From Burkholderiales bacterium (lineage in GTDB: Bacteria > Pseudomonadota > Gammaproteobacteria > Burkholderiales > SG8-41), in NCBI GenBank assembly GCA_019749945.1, contig JAIEPF010000001.1, positions 186,001 to 250,000 of the forward strand: a stretch of 64,000 bases of DNA, written 5' to 3'. Below are positions 16,345 through 25,368 of this stretch, one piece after another. The stretch's first letter is position 1. Each line of letters starts with the position of its first letter. Position numbers and translations under genes: made by a program. Below the pieces are notes generated by a model. The model ran no database searches. It was not told the DNA's origin and saw nothing but the letters and a program-made list of their open reading frames with translations.

Positions 16345-17282
16345 GGCGCCGGTTTTCCCTCCACGTTTGCAGACGGCCAAAAATCAAAAAAATTGAACCA
16401 GTTGTAGGGCGCCCGGCGGCAGTATTGATCAAGCAGCGCGGCATACCGCACAACCGCCGCCTCCACCGCGGCATCGCGTTGATCGCGGGCAACAGCGGAA
16501 AAATCCGCCAATGGCTCGAAATGAACCGAATACCGGTTGCCGCCCAGATAGAGCCCGGTCATGAACACCACCGGGCGCTGCAGCAATGCCGCCATGCGAA
16601 AGGGGCCGATGGGCAAATTCGTATCGCCCCCCAGAACCCGCACGGGATGCAATGCCTCCCCTCCCGGCGTGCGATCGGCCAGCATGCCGACGACACTGCC
16701 TTCATCCAGACGCTCCCGCACGCGGAGCATGGAATCAACATGCCCCATGCCGATGATGTCCTGCGTCGCCTGCGGGTTGATGGCCGCCAGTGTGGCGATG
16801 ATTTTTTGCGCATTCCCCTGATGCATGACCATGGCCACGCGCAAATCCGCGTACTTCCAGCCGATGGCGCGGATCACTTCGAAACTGCCGAGGTGCGCGC
16901 CCATCAGGAACAGGCCTTTGCCGCCGGCCAGCAGCCGGCGCAAGGCGTCTTCACCGTGCACCTCGAACTCGAACAGGTCGAAACGGCGGTTGACCAGATA
17001 GATGCGGTCATGGATGGTGGCGGCAAAAGTGAAAAAATGCCGGTACTGGTCGCGCCAGCCCGGGGCACGGTCAAACACCCGCCGCAGGTAATGCTCAGAA
17101 GCACGACGGCTGGCCGGGGCAAACAGCAAAAAATAAGCCGCGATCCCATGCAGCACAACCCGGCCTGCGCGCCGTCCCAGGCGCAACGAAATCCACACCA
17201 TGACGCGCAGCAGGAACATGTTGCTGCGTTCCGGGGTATGCGCCCAGTCGGCCACCTGCTCCGCTTTTGGGCCCGCCGTCAT
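16341..17282 (-). CDS. LpxL/HtrB-type lipid acyltransferase of the pigment operon
   Basis: 313 residues of the LPLAT superfamily. GLFLMGAHLGSFEVIR holds the HX4[D/E] catalytic motif (HLGSFE), GMLADRTPGG is the second block, and an N-terminal hydrophobic stretch (GIAAYFLLFAPAS) anchors it to the membrane. Homologues in aryl-polyene loci are thought to join the polyene acyl chain to a lipid or glycolipid head group. Overlaps the dehydratase gene by 4 bp. Confidence 0.88.
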   Translation of the reverse strand: MTAGPKAEQVADWAHTPERSNMFLLRVMVWISLRLGRRAGRVVLHGIAAYFLLFAPASRRASEHYLRRVFDRAPGWRDQYRHFFTFAATIHDRIYLVNRRFDLFEFEVHGEDALRRLLAGGKGLFLMGAHLGSFEVIRAIGWKYADLRVAMVMHQGNAQKIIATLAAINPQATQDIIGMGHVDSMLRVRERLDEGSVVGMLADRTPGGEALHPVRVLGGDTNLPIGPFRMAALLQRPVVFMTGLYLGGNRYSVHFEPLADFSAVARDQRDAAVEAAVVRYAALLDQYCRRAPYNWFNFFDFWPSANVEGKPAP

Positions 17283-17581
17283 GCCGCGCCCGGCACGATG
17301 CTGCCGCCGGCGATTCTGCGCTTGCCCGCCACGATGTCGAAACGGATGGTGCCGCCGGCCGCGCGGCTGTGCCGGATCTCCAGCGTCTCACCCGGCTCGA
17401 CCGGGCTCAGAAACTTGACGGCACCGATCTCGCAGGCCTCCAGCCCGATGCCGGCAGAAACAGCGATCGCATGCAGCGCCATGTCCAGCAGCAGCACGCC
17501 GGGGAGTATGGGTGTGCCGGGGAAATGCCCGGCAAAGGCCGGATGGTCCACCGGAACAATCCAGTGCGTAACGTCATTCAT
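17279..17581 (-). CDS. FabZ-like hotdog 3-hydroxyacyl-ACP dehydratase (ApeI-type)
   Basis: 100 residues, shorter than FabZ. It keeps the active-site signature HPAFAGHFPGTPILPGVLLL, with the catalytic His in GHFPG, and FLSPVEPGETL. ApeI-type dehydratases make the trans double bonds of aryl polyenes. Coupled by ATGA overlaps to the ligase and the acyltransferase. With the ApeP-like protein at 24901 the locus has two dehydratases. Confidence 0.88.
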   Translation of the reverse strand: MNDVTHWIVPVDHPAFAGHFPGTPILPGVLLLDMALHAIAVSAGIGLEACEIGAVKFLSPVEPGETLEIRHSRAAGGTIRFDIVAGKRRIAGGSIVPGAA

Positions 17582-18924
17582 CCGGATTTCCGTTTGTTGT
17601 GCTGCCGCAGCAGCGCCTGCAGCGCCGCACGCGGCAGTTTGCCCGTGCTGTTGCGCGGCAGCGCATCGACAAACAGCAGGGGGCGCGGCAAAAAAACCGG
17701 ATCGATGTGCTCGCGCAATGCTTTCAGCACCAGCGGCGCATCCAGTCCGGGAGCCACCACGCAGGCGGCCAGCCGTGCGATGCGATCATGGCCGTTATCG
17801 TCCGGCATGTAAAACGCGCCGTCCACCACGCCGGGAATGGTGTTGAGCAGATGGTTGAGACTGGCCAGGGAATGCCGTTTGCCGGCAATGTTGACCAGAT
17901 CGGCGATTCGCCCGTGCAATAAAAATTTTCCGCCTGCAACCGGCTCAATGACGTCGCTCAAAGCGGTCGGCGTTTCGATATGACCGCCACCGGCGTACAC
18001 GCGGTCATCTTTCGTTGTCAGTTTTATTCCGGGCAGCAATTGCCATTCCGCGGTTTGCGTGGGACGACGCGTCGCAATCAGGCCGGTTTCGGTGCTGCCG
18101 TAGATTTCCATCAGCGGGGCACTGCACAGCGCTTCGATGTTCTGCGCAAGACGGTCGGACAGGGGTGCGGTGGCCGATACCACCAATGAGACCTGCGGCA
18201 ACGCCAGTCCCGCATCGAGCAAGGCGCGCAGATGCGCGGGTGAAGACACCAGCACCCGCGGCACGGGAACACTCGCCAGTGCCTGGCAGATATCCGCCGG
18301 ATAAAACGGCCGGGCATGGGAAAACGCATGGCCGTTGCCCCAGCCCATCAGCACCGTGGATTCGAATCCGTACATATGCTGTGGCGGCACCGTGCCGACA
18401 ATGGTGCAGGGCGCATTGCGCAACAGCCCCAGACAGGCTGCTTCCGCCTGCACACTGCCGACCAGCCCGCCCCAGGTTTTGTCGTGCGGCAGCGGCGTCC
18501 CGGTCGATCCCGAAGTAAACACCACCGCAACACGCTGCCGGGCTTCGATCTGCGGAATCTCGAATGCCCCGGTCTCGTCCGCAGGGTTCATGGCCGGGTA
18601 AGGCAATCGCGGCAAGTCCACGGCGACGGCATCGCTGTCGGTCAGGCAAAACACATCCGGCGCAAATTCCCGGATCTGGCGCACCACGCCCGGTGTGTGG
18701 GTGGACGGCAGCAGGCTGACTTTGCCGGTCAGGATTGCCGCCGCCAGCCCCACGCTGAAACGGTAACGGTCGCCGCACAGATTGAGCAAATGACCGCCTG
18801 CCGGAAAAAGTCCGGCCAATCGGCGGGCCTCGGCCAGGAACCGGCGCAGCGTGACGGGGCCATCGGCGCGCCAGGCAACGATGCCGTCCGGGGAAACATG
18901 CGAGACCAGGGGCAGGAAGGACAT
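17578..18924 (-). CDS. AMP-dependent aryl acid ligase (XanA2/ApeH-like)
   Basis: 448 residues of the ANL superfamily. P-loop VFTSGSTGTPLPHDKTW, A5-type motif MEIYGSTETG, the hinge HGRIADLVNIAGKR and the catalytic lysine motif NSTGKLPRAAL are present. In xanthomonadin-type clusters the orthologue activates 3- or 4-hydroxybenzoate with ATP and loads it on the ACP or CoA. The presence of the chorismatase across the divergent promoter supports a hydroxybenzoate substrate. Shorter than acyl-CoA synthetases (about 550), as usual for this subgroup. Confidence 0.9.
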   Translation of the reverse strand: MSFLPLVSHVSPDGIVAWRADGPVTLRRFLAEARRLAGLFPAGGHLLNLCGDRYRFSVGLAAAILTGKVSLLPSTHTPGVVRQIREFAPDVFCLTDSDAVAVDLPRLPYPAMNPADETGAFEIPQIEARQRVAVVFTSGSTGTPLPHDKTWGGLVGSVQAEAACLGLLRNAPCTIVGTVPPQHMYGFESTVLMGWGNGHAFSHARPFYPADICQALASVPVPRVLVSSPAHLRALLDAGLALPQVSLVVSATAPLSDRLAQNIEALCSAPLMEIYGSTETGLIATRRPTQTAEWQLLPGIKLTTKDDRVYAGGGHIETPTALSDVIEPVAGGKFLLHGRIADLVNIAGKRHSLASLNHLLNTIPGVVDGAFYMPDDNGHDRIARLAACVVAPGLDAPLVLKALREHIDPVFLPRPLLFVDALPRNSTGKLPRAALQALLRQHNKRKSG

Positions 18925-18942
18925 GGGCGCGGCTGGAGCGGC

Positions 18943-19575
18943 TTAGCGCACGGGGGTGTTCTTGAACGCCCGCACCGCATCGAGGATGTGCGTATCCCGC
19001 ATGTGCGGCAATACCCGGATGCGCACCCGGTATTCAACGATGAACATCAGCGCAACCAGCGGCAGCGTCATGAAGTTGGCAAAAACCGACCAGGTGGCGA
19101 GCGGCGCCAGAAAAAAAAGCCCGGTGGAAATCAATGCCATCGCGGCAAAAAACAGGGTCCACGCGACTGTAACCTGCCGCGCATAAATTTCATGCCGTGG
19201 CGTCAGAGGCGCATGCACCGCCTCTGCGAAGCGGGTGCAGAGCGGCTTTTGTCCGGCGGCCAGAGTGCGGCCAAAAACAAGGCAAAGCACAAGCAGCACG
19301 CCCGTATTCTGCAGCCAGTAAACCACTCCGAAGTGATGTTCCAGGGCCGGCCACCCGGCCCACAGCGCGACACAAAGCAGCAGTACTGCGACCAGCATCG
19401 GCAGACGCCGTGCTGATCGCCAGGCCAACACCAGTGCGACCAATACCACGGGAACAATGGCAACCAATGCGCCCAGATTGCCGTGTTGCGCGGATGCATT
19501 GGTGTAATGCGCCAGCAGCGGATAAGCAATCACCAGCACGGCGATGCCCAGCCAGCGCGCGACGCGAAGCAGCAT
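18943..19575 (-). CDS. COG4648-type integral membrane protein of aryl-polyene loci
   Basis: 210 residues with about six hydrophobic helices (for example LGIAVLVIAYPLLAHY, ALVAIVPVVLVALVLAW, VTVAWTLFFAAMALISTGLFF). The motif YARQVTVAWTLFF and the NFMTLPLVALMFIVEYRVR end are typical of the conserved membrane protein between ACP and ligase in aryl-polyene and xanthomonadin clusters. No enzymatic function is established. Shares one base with the ACP gene. Confidence 0.8.
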   Translation of the reverse strand: MLLRVARWLGIAVLVIAYPLLAHYTNASAQHGNLGALVAIVPVVLVALVLAWRSARRLPMLVAVLLLCVALWAGWPALEHHFGVVYWLQNTGVLLVLCLVFGRTLAAGQKPLCTRFAEAVHAPLTPRHEIYARQVTVAWTLFFAAMALISTGLFFLAPLATWSVFANFMTLPLVALMFIVEYRVRIRVLPHMRDTHILDAVRAFKNTPVR

Positions 19576-19868
19576 CAGCGGGTTCTTTGCGCCGCGATAT
19601 GATCGGAGAGGCTGCGCAGGGAACTGAAAGTGTGCTGATTGTCTGCGCTGTCGGCACGCAATTGCATGCCATAACGCTTGGAGACCACCAGGGCGACCTC
19701 CAGCACGTCAATCGAATCCAGCCCCAGACCCTCGCCATACAAGGGAGCATCAGGGTCGATTTGATCGACCGCAATCTCGAGATTCAGACACTCGATCAGC
19801 AATTCGGCCACTTCGCGCTGCAATTCGGCGCTACTTGATGAAACAACGGGCTTCTGGATATTTTGCAT
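19575..19868 (-). CDS. Acyl carrier protein of the aryl-polyene locus (XanC/ApeE-like)
   Basis: 97 residues. The 4'-phosphopantetheine site is Ser52 in GLGLDSIDVLEVAL, preceded by the acidic LYGEGLG. It carries the growing aryl-polyene chain. It is the only ACP recognised here, while canonical aryl-polyene clusters often have two. First gene of the nine-gene minus operon, transcribed from the 274-bp divergent promoter region. The pantetheinyl transferase must be supplied from elsewhere. Confidence 0.92.
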   Translation of the reverse strand: MQNIQKPVVSSSSAELQREVAELLIECLNLEIAVDQIDPDAPLYGEGLGLDSIDVLEVALVVSKRYGMQLRADSADNQHTFSSLRSLSDHIAAQRTR

Positions 19869-20142
19869 GGTGCGTAAAATCTGCTTTATTCACGATAAGG
19901 ACCAAGGCATATAACGCGACAAACCGCGCGTCGCTGACCGGCCTTTCCGGGCAATGCCGTTTCAGACAGCAGGATTGTAAGCTGTCGGTCACACAAGGCG
20001 GTATTGTCTCCGATTTTGGAACGATTATTCCGGCCGCTTATGTGCGGTAACACACATAAGAAAGCCGGCTGTTTTGGTATGTTTGGCTGCTTTCCCCCTC
20101 TGAGCGGCGATACAGAAAGCCTTTTGGCAGGATAATCACGCC
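19869..20142. promoter_or_regulatory. Divergent promoter region of the pigment locus with two perfect dyads
   Basis: 274 bp between the ACP gene and the flavoprotein gene. It has a perfect 8-bp inverted repeat CTTATGTG-N8-CACATAAG (20037-20060) and a perfect 6-bp one GACAGC-N10-GCTGTC (19965-19986). Both spacings suit a dimeric regulator, but no regulator gene lies in the locus. No unambiguous -35/-10 pair was fixed by eye. Confidence 0.6.
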
Positions 20143-21486
20143 ATGAATTCATTACCCGGATCGCCCGTCACCCGCGTTTCGGATTGCGATGTGCTGGTGA
20201 TCGGCGGCGGACCCGCGGGTTCGACCGCCGCGGCTTTGCTGGCGCAGCGTGGTTACCGCGTCACCCTGCTGGAAAAAGCGCATCACCCGCGTTTCCACAT
20301 CGGTGAGTCGCTGCTGCCCGCCAATCTGCCGCTGCTGGACAAGCTCGGCGTGGCCGATGCCGTCAAAACCATCGGCATGGAAAAATGGGGCGCCGAGTTT
20401 GTCTCTCCCTGGCACGACCACAAACAACCCTTCGAATTTGCCGAGGCCATGGACAAATCCATGCCCATGGCCTACCAGGTGCGCCGCTCGGAATTTGACG
20501 AAATCCTGATCCGCAATGCTGCCCGTAAAAACACCCGCGTGGCGGAAGGCTGCCTGGTACGGGACGTCAACTTCCTGCCCGGCAACGAGGGGGCGCTGGT
20601 ACAGGCCCGCCACGATGATGGCAGCAACGAAACCGTGCGCACACGTTTTGTAATCGATGCTTCAGGCCGCGACACCTTTCTCGGCAATCGCTTCAAAGCC
20701 AAACAACGCAACACCAGGCACAACAGTGCCGCCATCTACGCCCACTTTACCGGGGCCGGGCGCAACCAGGGCAAGGCCGAGGGCAACATCACGCTGTACT
20801 GGTTTGAACACGGCTGGTTCTGGTTTATCCCTCTGGCCGACGGGGCAAGCAGTGTCGGCGCAGTGGTCTGGCCGCACTACCTCAAGACACGCAGGAAAAA
20901 AACGCTGGAACAGTTTTTTCTTGAAACCATTGCATTGTGCAAGCCGTTAAACGCGCGCCTGAAACATGCCCGGCTCATATCAACGGTTGAAGCCGCCGGT
21001 AATTATTCCTATGTCTGCGACCGCACCCACGGCGACAGTTACCTGCTGCTGGGTGATGCCTACACCTTCATAGATCCGGTATTTTCTTCCGGCGTGATGC
21101 TCGCCATGCAGAGCGCCTTTGCCGGAGCAGAGGCCGTGGACACCTGCCTGCGCCACCCGCAACAGGCGGCGGCCGCCCTGAAAAAATTTGACCGGGCGAT
21201 GCGGGTTGGTCCGAAAGTTTTTTCCTGGTTTATTTACCGGGTGACCAACCCGACCCTGCGCAACATGTTCATGGAACCGCGCAATTTTTTCCGCGTCAAA
21301 GAGGCCCTGTTGTCAGTGCTGGCCGGGGATGTGTTCGGAAAAACCAGGATCGGGATGCCCTTGCTGATATTCAAAGGCTTTTATTATGTGACGTCCGTTT
21401 TCAATTTCAACCGCACATTGAAGGCATGGCGGATGCGCAGAAACAATATCCGGCCGGTCGATGAAACCGGCGCGGCGATACAATGA
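20143..21486 (+). CDS. FAD-dependent halogenase-like oxidoreductase of the pigment locus
   Basis: 447 residues. Rossmann motif VLVIGGGPAGSTAAALLAQR, HIGESLLPANLPLLDKLG as in phenol/pyrrole halogenases, the WxWxIP halogenase signature in GWFWFIPLADG, and GDAYTFIDPVFSSGVMLAM binding FAD. Flavin halogenases make HOCl or HOBr from FADH2 and oxygen. Xanthomonadins are brominated on the aryl ring, so a ring-halogenating role is attractive, but geranylgeranyl-reductase-like hydroxylases share much of the fold. Starts the four-gene plus operon and overlaps the chorismatase by 4 bp. Confidence 0.8.
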   Translation: MNSLPGSPVTRVSDCDVLVIGGGPAGSTAAALLAQRGYRVTLLEKAHHPRFHIGESLLPANLPLLDKLGVADAVKTIGMEKWGAEFVSPWHDHKQPFEFAEAMDKSMPMAYQVRRSEFDEILIRNAARKNTRVAEGCLVRDVNFLPGNEGALVQARHDDGSNETVRTRFVIDASGRDTFLGNRFKAKQRNTRHNSAAIYAHFTGAGRNQGKAEGNITLYWFEHGWFWFIPLADGASSVGAVVWPHYLKTRRKKTLEQFFLETIALCKPLNARLKHARLISTVEAAGNYSYVCDRTHGDSYLLLGDAYTFIDPVFSSGVMLAMQSAFAGAEAVDTCLRHPQQAAAALKKFDRAMRVGPKVFSWFIYRVTNPTLRNMFMEPRNFFRVKEALLSVLAGDVFGKTRIGMPLLIFKGFYYVTSVFNFNRTLKAWRMRRNNIRPVDETGAAIQ

Positions 21487-22547
21487 TGCGTCCGACGGCT
21501 CACTCCCTGCGCGGCCCGAACCTGTCCGTAGCGGCATTTATAAATAAACCGAAAAACTGGAAAAACAGTGCGCTCGGCGCCTTCTGTTTTTCCGCCGACA
21601 CCGGCAACAAACAGGCGCCGGACCGCCTCGAGATTCCCTGCATGCGTGTCGCCATGCGGAGACTCGACGCTCCCGATGCGATCTGCGAAGTCTGGCAGGG
21701 CAACGGGCCGCTGACGCAGGGTCGGCGTGGCGATCTTCAATACAGCCACAACGACGAGGTCCTGTTCGGATTGATTGTTTTGCCTGAAACCGGGTTTGAA
21801 GCGGCACCCGGCAAAACACCCTTGCATCAAGCCACCGAGTCAGCCTACCGCCTGATATTTTCACTGCTCGACGACCTGCGTTTTCCGCATCCCTTCCGTT
21901 TCTGGAACTACATCGCCGACATCAATGGCCACAGCTTCGGGGTGGAGCGTTACCGCCAGTTCAACTCAGGACGGCAGGATGCCTTCCTCGCCCACGGTCG
22001 CAATGTCACGGGCAATGTCCCCGCGGCCTGCGCGCTGGGCTCGGCTCATGGGCCGCTGACCATCGCCTTCCTTGCCGGACGCGTCGCACCGCTGAGCATC
22101 GAGAACCCGCGTCAGACCAGCGCTTACGAATATCCGCCGGAATATGGCCCGCGCAGTCCGACGTTTTCGCGCGCCTGCCTGGTCAACCTGGAACAGGAGG
22201 AGGTTTTATTCATATCCGGCACCGCCAGTGTGGTCGGCCATGCCACCCTGCACCCTGCCGATGTCGTGGCCCAGACCCGCGAGACCATGACCAATATCAA
22301 AGCGGTGCTGGCTGAAGCGAACCGCCTGTCCAGCCGGTCCGGCTTCGATCTTGCCGGCTTGCATTACAGGGTCTATGTGCGCCAACCCGCCGATCTGGCG
22401 CAGATTCGCAAGGAATTGACGCGCTGCGTGGGCGGCGCGCTGAATGCGGTCTACCTGCAGGCTGACGTGTGCCGCCGGGATCTGCTGCTGGAAATCGAAG
22501 CCACGGCGGCGCAGCCGCTGTCAGTCCCATCCGAACGGCGGAACTGA
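21483..22547 (+). CDS. Chorismatase of the XanB2/FkbO/Hyg5 family
   Basis: 354 residues. Recognised by FRFWNYIADINGHSFGVERYR, read here as FRFWNYIADING and GVERYRQFNSGRQDAFL, together with ENPRQTSAYEYPPEYGPRSP, SRACLVNL and LFISGTASVVGHATLHPADV. These are family-wide conserved blocks of the YjgF-like chorismatase fold, including the ENPRQ and FISGTASVVGH active-site parts. Members hydrolyse chorismate to 3-hydroxybenzoate, 4-hydroxybenzoate or dihydroxycyclohexadienoate. Which product is made depends on a few active-site residues not resolvable here; the neighbours favour a hydroxybenzoate starter. The ATGA overlap couples it to the flavoprotein. Confidence 0.92.
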   Translation: MMRPTAHSLRGPNLSVAAFINKPKNWKNSALGAFCFSADTGNKQAPDRLEIPCMRVAMRRLDAPDAICEVWQGNGPLTQGRRGDLQYSHNDEVLFGLIVLPETGFEAAPGKTPLHQATESAYRLIFSLLDDLRFPHPFRFWNYIADINGHSFGVERYRQFNSGRQDAFLAHGRNVTGNVPAACALGSAHGPLTIAFLAGRVAPLSIENPRQTSAYEYPPEYGPRSPTFSRACLVNLEQEEVLFISGTASVVGHATLHPADVVAQTRETMTNIKAVLAEANRLSSRSGFDLAGLHYRVYVRQPADLAQIRKELTRCVGGALNAVYLQADVCRRDLLLEIEATAAQPLSVPSERRN

Positions 22548-22549
22548 AC

Positions 22550-23371
22550 ATGCGCGCCGCATTGCGAATACTGCTGAATGTTTATGACTTTCTGGTGATT
22601 TATCTCGGTGTGGCCTGGCTCGGCATATTGTGCCTCGCCTGGACCCCGTTTGCGATGATCCTTTTCCTGCTGCTGCCAGCATCCCGGGGACGGGCGCTGG
22701 GACGTTACGCCATCATGATGATATTCCGGTTTTTCCTGGCCACTCTCAGCCTGTCGCGACGCTTCAGCTTTGATCTGGAAGCACTAGACGCACTGCGTGA
22801 CGGACCTTCGGTCATCATCGCCCCCAATCATCCCTGCCTGCTGGATGCGGTCATGGTGATATCACGGCTGCCCAATGTGGCCTGTGTGCTCAAGGCGGAG
22901 TTGATGAACAATGTTTTTCTCGGTGCGGGGGCACGACTGGCGCATTATATCCGCAATGAACCGGTGCGCCGCATGATACGTTTGGCCAGCCTGGATTTTG
23001 ATGACGGCAGTCATCTGCTGCTGTTCCCGGAGGGCACCCGCACCACCTCGTGCCCGATCAACCCGCTCAAAGGCAGCATCAGCCTGATCGCGCTCCATGC
23101 CCAGGCGCCCGTGCAGACCATACTGATAGAAACCGACTCGCGGTATCTGAGCAAAGGCTGGCCGCTGTTCCGCAAACCACCCATGCCGATTCATTATCGG
23201 GTACGCTTGGGGCGACGCTTCGATCCGCCGCAGCACACCCGGCGCTTCATGCTTGAACTGGAACACTACTTTGCGCATGAGCTGATAAAAGACTCGGCGT
23301 TTTACCCGGCCGGCTCGCTGCACACGCAAACCGATCACATCTCCCGACCTGCCTCGCACTCACCGTCATGA
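22550..23371 (+). CDS. PlsC-type 1-acyl-glycerol-3-phosphate acyltransferase family protein
   Basis: 273 residues. N-terminal hydrophobic helices (FLVIYLGVAWLGILCLAW, FAMILFLLLPAS), then the LPLAT catalytic motif NHPCLLD (HX4D) and FPEGTRTT. These enzymes move an acyl chain from ACP or CoA to a glycerol- or sugar-type acceptor. Starts 2 bp after the chorismatase stop and overlaps the GT2 gene by ATGA. It is the second acyltransferase of the locus, with the LpxL-like one at 16341. Confidence 0.88.
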   Translation: MRAALRILLNVYDFLVIYLGVAWLGILCLAWTPFAMILFLLLPASRGRALGRYAIMMIFRFFLATLSLSRRFSFDLEALDALRDGPSVIIAPNHPCLLDAVMVISRLPNVACVLKAELMNNVFLGAGARLAHYIRNEPVRRMIRLASLDFDDGSHLLLFPEGTRTTSCPINPLKGSISLIALHAQAPVQTILIETDSRYLSKGWPLFRKPPMPIHYRVRLGRRFDPPQHTRRFMLELEHYFAHELIKDSAFYPAGSLHTQTDHISRPASHSPS

Positions 23372-24174
23372 CCCCCGCCTCGACTACCCATCTCGTTCTG
23401 ATCCCCAGCTATAACCCCGGCCCCATGGTCCATGAAACCGTACGCGCGGCACGCCAGTACTGGAACCCCGTCTGGATCGTGGTCGACGGCAGCACCGATG
23501 GCACGGCCGAAGTCCTGCTGGCGATGGCAGCGCAGGATGCCGGCCTGCGCGTGCTCGTTCTGCCGCGCAACCAGGGCAAAGGCGCCGCAGTACTACACGG
23601 CCTCGAGCAGGCAGCCAAGGCGGGATTCAGCCACGTATTGACCATGGATTCGGACGGCCAGCATCCGCCGGAACGCATTCCGGCGTTCATGGCGGAATCC
23701 GCCGCACAGCCTGGCGCGATGATCCTCGGCGTACCGGTATTTGATGCCAGTGCGCCCAGCCTGCGGGTCAAAGGGCGGCGCATCTCAAACTGGTGGGCCA
23801 ACCTCGAAACGCTGTGGGCCGGCATCGGCGACTCATTGTTCGGGTTCCGCGTGTATCCGGTCGCGGCATTGCGGCTGGTCATGCGCAACCAGCTGTGGAT
23901 GCGCCACTTCGATTTTGATCCGGAGGCCGTGGTGCGCCTGTGCTGGCTCGGGATCAAACCGGTCAACCTGCCCGCTGCAGTGCGCTACTTCCGCCCTGAC
24001 GAGGGCGGGGTTTCGCATTTCCGCTACCTGCGCGACAACCTGTTGCTGACGTGGATGCACACACGTCTGTTTATCGGCTTTGTGTTGCGCTTGCCGGTGT
24101 TGCTGGCAAAACGCGCGGCAGAACGATTCAAATTACAGGGCGGGCGGAGTTCCGATGTCGACCTGCTTCGTTAG
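23368..24174 (+). CDS. Family 2 glycosyltransferase of the pigment locus
   Basis: 268 residues with a GT-A fold: VLIPSYNPGPMV, VDGSTDGTAEVL, NQGKGAAVLHGL and the metal-binding TMDSDGQHPP. It resembles dolichol-phosphate-mannose-synthase-like enzymes. Found in aryl-polyene and xanthomonadin loci as the sugar-transferring step that precedes or follows acylation. The last plus-strand gene; it ends 11 bp before the convergent ketoreductase gene with no visible terminator. Confidence 0.88.
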   Translation: MTPASTTHLVLIPSYNPGPMVHETVRAARQYWNPVWIVVDGSTDGTAEVLLAMAAQDAGLRVLVLPRNQGKGAAVLHGLEQAAKAGFSHVLTMDSDGQHPPERIPAFMAESAAQPGAMILGVPVFDASAPSLRVKGRRISNWWANLETLWAGIGDSLFGFRVYPVAALRLVMRNQLWMRHFDFDPEAVVRLCWLGIKPVNLPAAVRYFRPDEGGVSHFRYLRDNLLLTWMHTRLFIGFVLRLPVLLAKRAAERFKLQGGRSSDVDLLR

Positions 24175-24184
24175 GGTCTGTTAA

Positions 24185-24904
24185 CTAGATCATGCCGCCG
24201 TTGATGGAAATGATCTGTCCGGTGATATAGGCCGCCTGCGGCGATACCAGAAACCCGATCAGATCCGCCACTTCCGCCGGGCTGCCCGTCCGCTTCATCG
24301 GTACCAGGCGCGCGATTTCCGCGGCATCGAACGCGGAGGCGCTCATCGGCGTGTCGATAATCCCGGGGGCGACCGCGTTGACGGTAATGCCGCGGCTGGC
24401 CACTTCCCGCGCCAGCGATTTGGTCGCCGAATTGAGCGCCCCCTTGGCCGCGGCGTAATTGACCTGCCCCGGATTGCCGGTCAGCGCGGCGATTGAAGAC
24501 AGATTGATGATGCGCCCCCAGCGGCTGCGGATCATCGGCATCATCAGCGGCTGGGTGACATTGAAAAAACCGTTCACCGACACATCCATGACCCGGTGCC
24601 ATTGTCCGGCACTCATGCCGGGAAACACCACATCGTCGTGGATGCCCGCATTGTTGACCAGGATCTGGATCGGCTGCTCGGCGACCAGGGGCGACAGTAC
24701 ATCTGCCACCGCAGTTCCGTCAGTGACATCAAACACCAGCACCTCCGCGCTGCCGCCATCCGCACGAATGGCATCAGCCAGCGCCTGCGCAGCCTTTAAT
24801 CCGCTGTTGGCGTGGATATAAACGTGACAGCCATCGGCGGCGAGGCGACGGCAGACGGCGGCGCCGATGCCGCCGCTGCCGCCGGTAACCAGGGCTTTTT
24901 TCAT
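24185..24904 (-). CDS. 3-oxoacyl-ACP reductase (FabG/ApeQ-like)
   Basis: 239 residues of the short-chain dehydrogenase family: TGGSGGIGAAV cofactor loop, NNAG at 84-87, catalytic Ser136/137, Tyr150 and Lys154 (NLSSIAALTG, NYAAAKG), and the GG end ISINGG. It reduces 3-ketoacyl-ACP with NADPH during polyene extension. Last gene of the convergent minus block and coupled by ATGA overlap to the hotdog dehydratase. Confidence 0.92.
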   Translation of the reverse strand: MKKALVTGGSGGIGAAVCRRLAADGCHVYIHANSGLKAAQALADAIRADGGSAEVLVFDVTDGTAVADVLSPLVAEQPIQILVNNAGIHDDVVFPGMSAGQWHRVMDVSVNGFFNVTQPLMMPMIRSRWGRIINLSSIAALTGNPGQVNYAAAKGALNSATKSLAREVASRGITVNAVAPGIIDTPMSASAFDAAEIARLVPMKRTGSPAEVADLIGFLVSPQAAYITGQIISINGGMI

Positions 24905-25368
24905 GATGGGTCCTCCGCAATCGATGGATCGGCATTCAGCACCACCGTGGCACGTCCTTCCGCCAGCAGGCGTGCCGCCGCATGGATGCTGAATTGATAA
25001 ATGACATTGTTGGTACTGCGTGTCGTGCAGACCGCTGCAACCAGCAGATCGTCCGCAATATCGTCCAGGCGTGACACCAGCAGACGCACGCCGCGCGCAC
25101 TGACCAGGTAACCGAAGCGCGGCGCAACACTGTCGGGCGAAGCGAGCAAAGCACCGTGCACCGCCATCGCCTGCGCCGCATATTCGATCGCGCAGGCGGC
25201 GCCGAGCCGGCCATGCGCGCGCAGCGGGTTGTCCGTGGCGCGGTGACTGACGGCGCGGCAGCGGATGCCCCGCTCATCCCAGGTTTCGACGCCATCGAGC
25301 AGGCACATGCCGCCCTGATGCGGAATATGCCGCGCAATCCAGGCGTGATCCAGCGCGGCCTTGTTCAT
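24901..25368 (-). CDS. ApeP-like hotdog 3-hydroxyacyl-ACP dehydratase
   Basis: 155 residues. IPHQGGMCLLDGVETWDE is the ApeP family signature with the His active-site region, followed by the hotdog helix AIEYAAQAMAVHGAL. The ApeI/ApeP pair of dehydratases is usual in aryl-polyene clusters. Overlaps both neighbours by 4 bp. Confidence 0.85.
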   Translation of the reverse strand: MNKAALDHAWIARHIPHQGGMCLLDGVETWDERGIRCRAVSHRATDNPLRAHGRLGAACAIEYAAQAMAVHGALLASPDSVAPRFGYLVSARGVRLLVSRLDDIADDLLVAAVCTTRSTNNVIYQFSIHAAARLLAEGRATVVLNADPSIAEDPS

